The notes beneath the pieces were generated by a model that worked only from the letters and a program-made list of their open reading frames with translations, had not been told where the DNA came from and did not search any database. A stretch of DNA of 64,000 bases from Halomonas sp. (GTDB lineage: Bacteria; Pseudomonadota; Gammaproteobacteria; Pseudomonadales; Halomonadaceae). Both the position numbers and the translations under genes were made by a program. Positions 58,849 through 64,000 of this stretch are shown here, one piece after another (position 1 is the stretch's first letter; every line of letters begins with the position of its first letter). The stretch lies in NCBI GenBank assembly GCA_018401555.1, contig JAGYKP010000099.1, positions 186,001 through 250,000 on the forward strand, in the 5' to 3' direction.

Positions 58849-58950
58849 ACTCAACCGACTCCTTGGGAGAATCCCCTTCTCGAACTTTGGTCGTAATTTG
58901 TCCGCGCACCGTTGACGGCCTGCGTGACGCCCTCTAGCTTTCCATCCTGA

Positions 58951-58980
58951 AGAACGTAGTTCTGCCTTACAGAATTGTAA
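58951..58980. promoter_or_regulatory. Twin palindromes in the iclR-tctC divergent region
   Basis: AGAACGTAGTTCT (58951-58963) is a perfect 5-3-5 palindrome. TTACAGAATTGTAA (58967-58980) is a perfect 5-4-5 palindrome. A third overlapping dyad, TTCTG-N5-CAGAA, links them (58960-58974). They lie about 75-100 bases before tctC and before iclR, a fitting site for IclR or TctD binding. Confidence 0.6.
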
Positions 58981-59053
58981 GCCAGTTGAAAGCACTCGGC
59001 AAGGCCGCCGGGATTGTCCTTCAACACCATCCAACAAACCCGAGGACATCACC

Positions 59054-60040
59054 ATGTCGATCAAGACGCCTCTCAAGCTGGTTGCCGTTGCCGCGCTCAC
59101 CGTAAGTGCCGGCAGCGTCATGGCCTTCGAGCCCAAGGGCAAAGTGGAGTGCATTGCCCCGTCGGATCCCGGCGGCGGCTGGGACTTCACCTGCCGCAGT
59201 GTGGGTAACGTGCTGCAGGAGCTGGACCTGGTGCCCGGCAACGTCCAGACCATCAACATGGCCGGTGCCGGCGGTGGGGTGGCCTACGCCCATGTGGTAA
59301 GCAAGCGCGCCGGAGATGAACAGTTGCTGGTTGCCGCCTCGACCGCCACCACCACTCGCCTGGCCCAGGGCCAGTTTCCCGGTATGGACGCCGACATGGT
59401 CAACTGGATCGGGGCGCTGGGCGCCGACTATGGCGTGATTGCCGTGTCGGCCGATTCCGAGTACCAGGACCTGCCGGCACTCATGCAGGCCATCGATGAG
59501 GACCCGCGCAGCGTCAAGTTCGCCGGTGGCAGTGCCAAGGGCGGCTGGGACCACCTCAAGGTGCTGATCACTGCCGATGCGGCCGGGGTCGACGAGCTGC
59601 CGCGCATCCCCTACCTCTCCTACAACAACGGTGGCGAGGCCATGACCCAGGTCGTCGGTGGCCACGTCGATGCCTTCACCGGCGATATTTCCGAGGCCCA
59701 GGGCTTCATGGAGTCGGGGGACCTCAGGGTGCTCGCGGTGCTTTCCGAGGAGCGCCTGCCCGGGGAGTTCGACGACATCCCCACCGCCATGGAACAGGGC
59801 ATCGATGCCGTGGGCCCCAACTGGCGCGGCTTCTATATGCCCACCGATATCTCTGACGAGTCGCGGCAGTACTGGATCGACGCTATGGATACCGTCTATG
59901 CCAGCGATGAGTGGAAGGAGCTGATGGTCAGCAACGGCCTGATGCCGTTCCACATGACCGCCGGCGAGTTCGAGACCTTCGTCAAGGAGCAGATCGCCGA
60001 TATCGAGCAGCTTTCCAAGGACATCGGGCTGATCCAGTGA
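59054..60040 (+). CDS. tctC: Tripartite tricarboxylate transporter substrate-binding protein TctC
   Basis: Periplasmic Bug-family receptor of 328 residues for a carboxylate. Signal peptide LVAVAALTVSAGSVMA is followed by KVECIAPSDPGGGWDFTCRS, the Bug ligand loop with a Gly-rich turn and aromatic residue. Further landmarks: GGVAYAHVVSKRAGDE, VKFAGGSAKGGWDHLK, GGHVDAFTGDISEAQGFMES and GRGFYMPTDI-like NWRGFYMPTDISDESR. It heads tctCBA. Confidence 0.93.
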   Translation: MSIKTPLKLVAVAALTVSAGSVMAFEPKGKVECIAPSDPGGGWDFTCRSVGNVLQELDLVPGNVQTINMAGAGGGVAYAHVVSKRAGDEQLLVAASTATTTRLAQGQFPGMDADMVNWIGALGADYGVIAVSADSEYQDLPALMQAIDEDPRSVKFAGGSAKGGWDHLKVLITADAAGVDELPRIPYLSYNNGGEAMTQVVGGHVDAFTGDISEAQGFMESGDLRVLAVLSEERLPGEFDDIPTAMEQGIDAVGPNWRGFYMPTDISDESRQYWIDAMDTVYASDEWKELMVSNGLMPFHMTAGEFETFVKEQIADIEQLSKDIGLIQ

Positions 60041-60045
60041 CAAAC

Positions 60046-60490
60046 ATGAATGATCGCATCTTCGGCATCCTGCTGATCGTCCTGGCCGTCGCGTACGGCT
60101 GGGGCGCCACCCAGCTCCCCGCCCCCTTCGGCGGCAGCGAAGCGGTGGGTCCCGAGACCTTCCCTGCTGCTGTCGGTGGTGCTGGGTCTGTCCAGCCTCT
60201 ACATGATCGTGCGCCCCGATCCCGACCACGCCTGGCCCTGGAGCCGCACCGGCATCGAGCTGCTGATCGCCGTGGTGGTGCTGGTGCTCTACGCGGCACT
60301 GCTGCAGCCGCTGGGTTTCATCCTCAGCACCACCCTGGCGGTCGGCACGCTCTGCTGGCGCATGGGATCGGCGCCCGTGCGGGCCTACCTGACCGGTGCG
60401 GCATCGGGCGTGGTGGTATTCCTGCTGTTCAACTTCGCCCTTGATCTGGCCTTGCCGCTGGGCGTGCTTTCCTTCCTGGAGGTGAGCTGA
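60046..60490 (+). CDS. tctB: Tripartite tricarboxylate transporter small membrane subunit TctB, one apparent frameshift
   Basis: Small four-helix membrane subunit of the transporter. It starts at the ATG at 60046 (NDRIFGILLIVLAVAYGWGA). The GPETFP motif typical of TctB is at about residue 35. Just after it a C is missing (TTCCCTGCTG near 60163), and the rest continues in another frame: VVLGLSSLYMIVRP, then IELLIAVVVLVLYAALLQPL and VVVFLLFNFALDLALPLG. Corrected length is about 148 residues. Stop overlaps tctA. Confidence 0.9.
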
Positions 60491-62016
60491 TGGAGACCCT
60501 TGGCTTCCTGATCGACGGCTTCGGGGTGGCGCTGGCGCCCCATAACCTGATGTTTGCGCTGCTGGGTGCCTTCCTGGGTACCCTGATCGGCGCGCTCCCG
60601 GGCCTGGGGCCGGCCAACGGGGTGGCGATCCTCATTCCGCTGGCCTTCACCCTGGGCCTGGCCCCGGAAACCGCCCTGATCATGCTCACCTCGGTCTATG
60701 CCGGGGCCATGTATGGCGGACGGATTTCGTCGATCCTGCTCAATATCCCCGGCGATGAGCCGGCGATGATGACCTGCCTGGACGGCTACCCCATGGCTCA
60801 GCAGGGCAAGGCGGCGGAGGCCCTGGCGATCTCCGCCGTGGCCTCCTTCATCGGCAGCCTGGTGGCGACCGTCGGACTGATCCTGCTCGCCCCGGTGCTG
60901 GCGAAGTTCGCCTTGACCTTCGGCCCCGCCGAGTACTTCGCGCTCTTCCTGCTGGCCTTCGCCACCCTGGGCGGGATCACCGGCAAGAATCCCATGAAGA
61001 CCGTGGTGGCGGCCTGCATCGGCCTGATGATCGCCACCGTGGGCATCGACAACACGGGGGTGCAGCGTTACACCTTCGGCGTGCTGGAACTCTACGAGGG
61101 GGTGGACTTCATCATCGCCATCGTCGGCCTGTTCGCCATCTCCGAGCTGCTGTTCTTCATCGAGGAGAAGGCCGGTGGCGGCAAGGAGAAGATGACCGTC
61201 AACAAGCTGTCGCTGAAGTGGGCCGATATCCGCAATATCCTGCCTTCCAGCCTGCGCGGCGGGGTGCTTGGCTTCGTCGCCGGCGTGCTGCCCGGTGCCG
61301 GCGCTTCCCTGGGTAGCTTCATCGGCTATACCCTCGAGAAGAAGGTGGTGGGCAAGAAGGGCTATTTCGGCCAGGGCGATCCGCGCGGCGTGGCGGGCCC
61401 CGAGGCTGGCAACAACGGTGCCTCCAGTGGTGCGCTGGTGCCCATGCTGACGCTGGGTGTGCCGGGCAGCGGCACCACCGCGGTGCTGCTGGCGCTGCTG
61501 ATCTCGCTCAACATCACTCCCGGCCCGTTGATGTTCACCCAGAACGCCGACATCGTCTGGGGCGTGATCGCGGCTCTGCTCATCGGCAACTTCCTGCTGC
61601 TGCTGCTGAACATCCCGCTGGTGGGGATCTTCGTCAAGCTGCTGTCGGTGCCACCGATGTTCCTGCTGCCGATCGTGACCATGATCGCCTTCGTGGGCAT
61701 CTACTCGATCAGCAACACGACGTTCGATCTCTATTTCATGGTGGCCTTCGGCGTCGCCGGCTATATCTTCCGCAAGCTGGAGATCCCGCTGGTGCCGGTC
61801 ATCCTCGGCCTGCTGTTGGGGCCGGAGATGGAGAAGAACCTGCGCCATGCCATGGACATCTCCGACGGTGACTGGACCATCCTGTGGGACAGCGGCCTGG
61901 CCATCGGCCTGTGGGTGTTTGCCGGCCTGGGGCTGATCCTGCCCTACATCGTCGGCCCGCTGCTGCGTCGGCGCATGAAGGTCACCACCGGCACGGGCGG
62001 CCCCGAGGGAGATTGA
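60490..62016 (+). CDS. tctA: Tripartite tricarboxylate transporter large permease TctA
   Basis: Main permease subunit, 508 residues with about 11-12 membrane helices. Duplicated TctA motifs are seen: GTLIGALPGLGPANGVAILI in the first half and GFVAGVLPGAGASLGSFIGY in the second. Also YGGRISSILLNIPGDEPAMM, GPEAGNNGASSGALVPMLTL and LGVPGSGTTAVLLALLISLN. The first-repeat NIPGDEPAMM differs from the more common NTPGDAA, perhaps tied to substrate. A strong terminator follows. Confidence 0.95.
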   Translation: METLGFLIDGFGVALAPHNLMFALLGAFLGTLIGALPGLGPANGVAILIPLAFTLGLAPETALIMLTSVYAGAMYGGRISSILLNIPGDEPAMMTCLDGYPMAQQGKAAEALAISAVASFIGSLVATVGLILLAPVLAKFALTFGPAEYFALFLLAFATLGGITGKNPMKTVVAACIGLMIATVGIDNTGVQRYTFGVLELYEGVDFIIAIVGLFAISELLFFIEEKAGGGKEKMTVNKLSLKWADIRNILPSSLRGGVLGFVAGVLPGAGASLGSFIGYTLEKKVVGKKGYFGQGDPRGVAGPEAGNNGASSGALVPMLTLGVPGSGTTAVLLALLISLNITPGPLMFTQNADIVWGVIAALLIGNFLLLLLNIPLVGIFVKLLSVPPMFLLPIVTMIAFVGIYSISNTTFDLYFMVAFGVAGYIFRKLEIPLVPVILGLLLGPEMEKNLRHAMDISDGDWTILWDSGLAIGLWVFAGLGLILPYIVGPLLRRRMKVTTGTGGPEGD

Positions 62017-62039
62017 GCCACGGGTTCAAGGTGCTGCCA

Positions 62040-62072
62040 AGCGGGGGCGTCGACCGGGTCGGCGCCCCCGCT
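62040..62072 (+). terminator. Terminator of tctCBA
   Basis: AGCGGGGGCG (62040-62049) pairs with CGCCCCCGCT (62063-62072), with an inner CGACC/GGTCG stem, followed by TTCGCTTCG. It lies 24 bases after the tctA stop. Confidence 0.85.
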
Positions 62073-62152
62073 TTCGCTTCGTCCCCGCTGCATCCCCGCG
62101 CCCCGCGGCGTATGCTAGACCGGCTAGGGAGCTCGGGCAGGGAGGGCGAGAG

Positions 62153-63605
62153 ATGGCCAGGCGAGGGAGAGGGCGTGTGGTGGGGATCATCCTGATGGTG
62201 ATGCTGCTGGCCTGGGGCGCCATGGGCACCTGGCAGCGCCTCAAGCCACTTCCCGAGGGGATTGGCGTGGCCTTTCCCGAGCGGCCCGCCGAGCAGGTGC
62301 GCTTCGTGGCCGACCTAACCTGGTACGATGCCGCCGGAAAGCGCCACCTCGACCAGGCGATCTTCGACGAGGCGCTCGCCATGATTGCCCAGGCGAGGCG
62401 CCTGGTGGTGGCGGACATGTTCCTGTTCAACGACTTCGCCGGCAGTGCCGAGGGCGATGGCTTCCGCCCGCTTTCCCGGCAGCTGAGCGACGCCCTGATC
62501 GAGCAGAAGCGTCGCCATCCCGGGCTCGAGGCGGTGCTGATCACCGATCCGCTCAATACCCTCTACGCTGGCCTCGAGCTTGACCACCTCCAGCGCCTGC
62601 GCGAGGCGGGCGTTGCCGTGGTGGAGAGCGACCTGACCCGGCTGCGCGCCTCCAACCCCCTCTGGTCGGGCTTCTGGCACCTGGGCCCGCGCTGGTTCGG
62701 CAACGACAGCGACGGGGGCTGGCTGCCCAACGCCCTGGGCCCGGGGCGGGTCACCCTGCGCAGTTACCTGTCGCTACTCAACTTCAACGCCAACCACCGC
62801 AAGACCCTGGTGGTGGATCAGGGCGATGGTTGGTCGGGCCTGGTGACCTCCGCCAACCCCCACGACGCCAGCAGCCGCCACGGCAACGTGGCGCTGCGCT
62901 TCAACGGGCCGGCGGTGCTGGACCTGCTGGCTAACGGAGCGGCCGGTGGCGGCCTGGTCCGGCGTGGCGCTGCCCGGCCCCGAGCCTGCCTCGGTAGAGG
63001 AATCCGGTGCGCGAAGGCAGCAGGGTGCAACTGCTGACCGAGGGGGCGATCCGCGATGCCCTGATCGCGGCCATTGCTGCCAGCGGCGCCGGCGACCGCC
63101 TCGACGTGGCGGTGTTCTACCTGGCTCATCGCGGCGTGATCGAGGCACTCGAACAGGCCCGGGCACGCGGCGCCAAGGTGCGAGTGCTGCTCGACCCCAA
63201 TCGCGATGCCTTCGGCCTGGAGAAGGGCGGGATTCCCAACCGGCCGGTGGCACACGAGCTGCATTCGGCGGGCATCGAGGTTCGCTGGTGCATCACCCGC
63301 GGCGAGCAGTGCCACAGCAGCTGCTGCTGCGCCGCCCGGCCGACGCCGGCGAGGCCGAGATGATCCTCGGGTCGGCCAACTTCACTCGCCGCAACCTCGA
63401 CGATCTCAACCTCGAAACCAGCGTGCGCCTGGTGGGCCCGGCGGACACCCCGGCCCTCCAGGAAGCGGCGGCCTTCTTCGAGGAGCGCTGGAACAGCACT
63501 CCCGAGCGAAACACCAGTGCGCCCTTTGCGGCCTTCGACGACACCACCCTCTGGCAGCGGCTGCGCCATCGGCTGATGGAGGCGACGGGGCTCTCGACGT
63601 TCTAG
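62153..63605 (+). CDS. Phospholipase D-like protein with two HKD motifs, several apparent frameshifts
   Basis: Membrane-anchored member of the PLD superfamily (cardiolipin synthase-like). N-terminal helix VVGIILMVMLLAWGAMGTWQ. First HKD motif NHRKTLVVDQGDGWSG (His, Lys, Asp in place). After about 62935 and again near 63005 the frame moves to VQLLTEGAIRDALIAAIAAS and VAVFYLAHRGVIEALEQARA. The second HKD motif is broken by one missing base at about 63315: CACAGCAGCTG read as CACAGCAAGCTG gives GEQCHSKLLLRRP, then MILGSANFTRRNLDDLNLET. Corrected length is about 485 residues. The substrate is unknown. Confidence 0.82.
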
Positions 63606-63636
63606 CCAGTGGGCAAGGTTCATGCCGTTCGGGGCA

Positions 63637-64000
63637 TCAATCGACGTGGGTGATGGCCTGATGCCGCGGATCGATGTGCCAGGGCAGGCCGAGGCGGGCA
63701 TTGCGTTCAAGCTCGGCGATCACCTGGGCACCCAGCAGCAGGATGATGGCGCCCACCTCCAGGCTCAGCAGCACCACGATCAGGGTCGCGAGTGACCCGT
63801 AGACGGCGTTGACGAAGGAGAGATTGGCGAAGTAGTAGACCAGCAGCAGGCGAACGCCTTCCCACAGCAGGGCGGCCACGAAGCCGCCCACCAGGGCGCG
63901 CCGCAGGGCGATGCGCACCACCGGCAGCACCTTGTAGATGGCGCTGAACAGCAGGAAGACCCCGACGAAGCTGGTCAGGTTGAGCAGCGGCTCGGAGAGT
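63637..64000 (-). CDS. YihY family inner-membrane protein, partial (C-terminal end)
   Basis: The C-terminal 120 residues of a YihY/BrkB-like membrane protein; its 5' part lies beyond the window edge. Visible: LLNLTSFVGVFLLFSAIYKV, then RRALVGGFVAALLWEGVRLL and the family signature YGSLATLIVVLLSLEVGAII followed by LLLGAQVIAELE. It reads through the apparent ATG at 63930, which is an internal Met. Convergent with the PLD-like gene. Function is unknown in the family; the old RNase BN label is incorrect. Confidence 0.88.
   Translation of the reverse strand, partial: LSEPLLNLTSFVGVFLLFSAIYKVLPVVRIALRRALVGGFVAALLWEGVRLLLVYYFANLSFVNAVYGSLATLIVVLLSLEVGAIILLLGAQVIAELERNARLGLPWHIDPRHQAITHVD

Overview
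The window is chromosomal DNA from a high-GC gammaproteobacterium. The gene order mlaFEDCB-ibaG-murA-hisGD-algW-nif3-yhcB-zapE-rplM-rpsI-petABC-sspAB-dolP-diaA-yraN-lpoA-rsmI-rnpB-dcw cluster-lpxC-dciA-secA-argJ-mutT follows the order known in Pseudomonas and its halophilic relatives. A member of the Halomonadaceae (Halomonas or Chromohalobacter type) fits best. That placement is inferred from synteny and composition, not from a marker gene search.

Layout. 1-3.2 kb holds the Mla phospholipid-trafficking operon. 3.3-7 kb holds ibaG, murA, hisG and hisD. 7-9.7 kb has a membrane-anchored AlgW/DegS protease, a Nif3-family protein and YhcB/ZapG. 9.9-16.4 kb has zapE, ribosomal proteins L13/S9, the cytochrome bc1 operon and the stringent starvation pair sspAB. 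16.4-19.7 kb (minus strand) has dolP, diaA, yraN and lpoA. 19.8-21.2 kb has rsmI and the RNase P RNA. 21.2-37.8 kb is a near-complete division and cell wall cluster (rsmH ftsL ftsI murE murF mraY murD ftsW murG murC ddl ftsQ ftsA ftsZ) without mraZ, followed by lpxC. 38.9-45 kb has dciA, a small secreted ORF in the secM position, secA, argJ and a MutT-ThiE fusion. 45-55 kb is more strain-specific: a purine-type NCS2 permease, phhB with an aromatic aminotransferase, a RecQ-like helicase, a PAS-GGDEF protein, Cfa, a sodium-dependent NSS transporter and a stand-alone siroheme/cobalamin methyltransferase. 55-62 kb is a tricarboxylate-type transport locus: tctCBA facing an IclR regulator, a response regulator, a histidine kinase and a periplasmic binding protein. 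The end holds a two-HKD phospholipase D-like protein and the C-terminus of a YihY family protein.

Quality caveat. About twenty genes carry one or more apparent frameshifts, including essential ones (murD, ddl, rsmH, petA, petC, the ftsZ tail). Many lie at short G or C runs, and correcting one base restores a family-like protein. These look like sequence or assembly indels rather than pseudogenes. I annotate each such gene as one CDS over its full span and give the break position.

Most interesting leads. (1) A 120-residue signal-peptide ORF directly upstream of secA, ending in an Arg-Gly-Pro-Pro tail and followed by a hairpin, is a candidate SecM-like secretion monitor. (2) A 9-bp hairpin buries the ribosome binding site of the NCS2 permease. 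(3) An overlapping IclR / response regulator / kinase / binding-protein operon faces tctCBA across two adjacent perfect palindromes.
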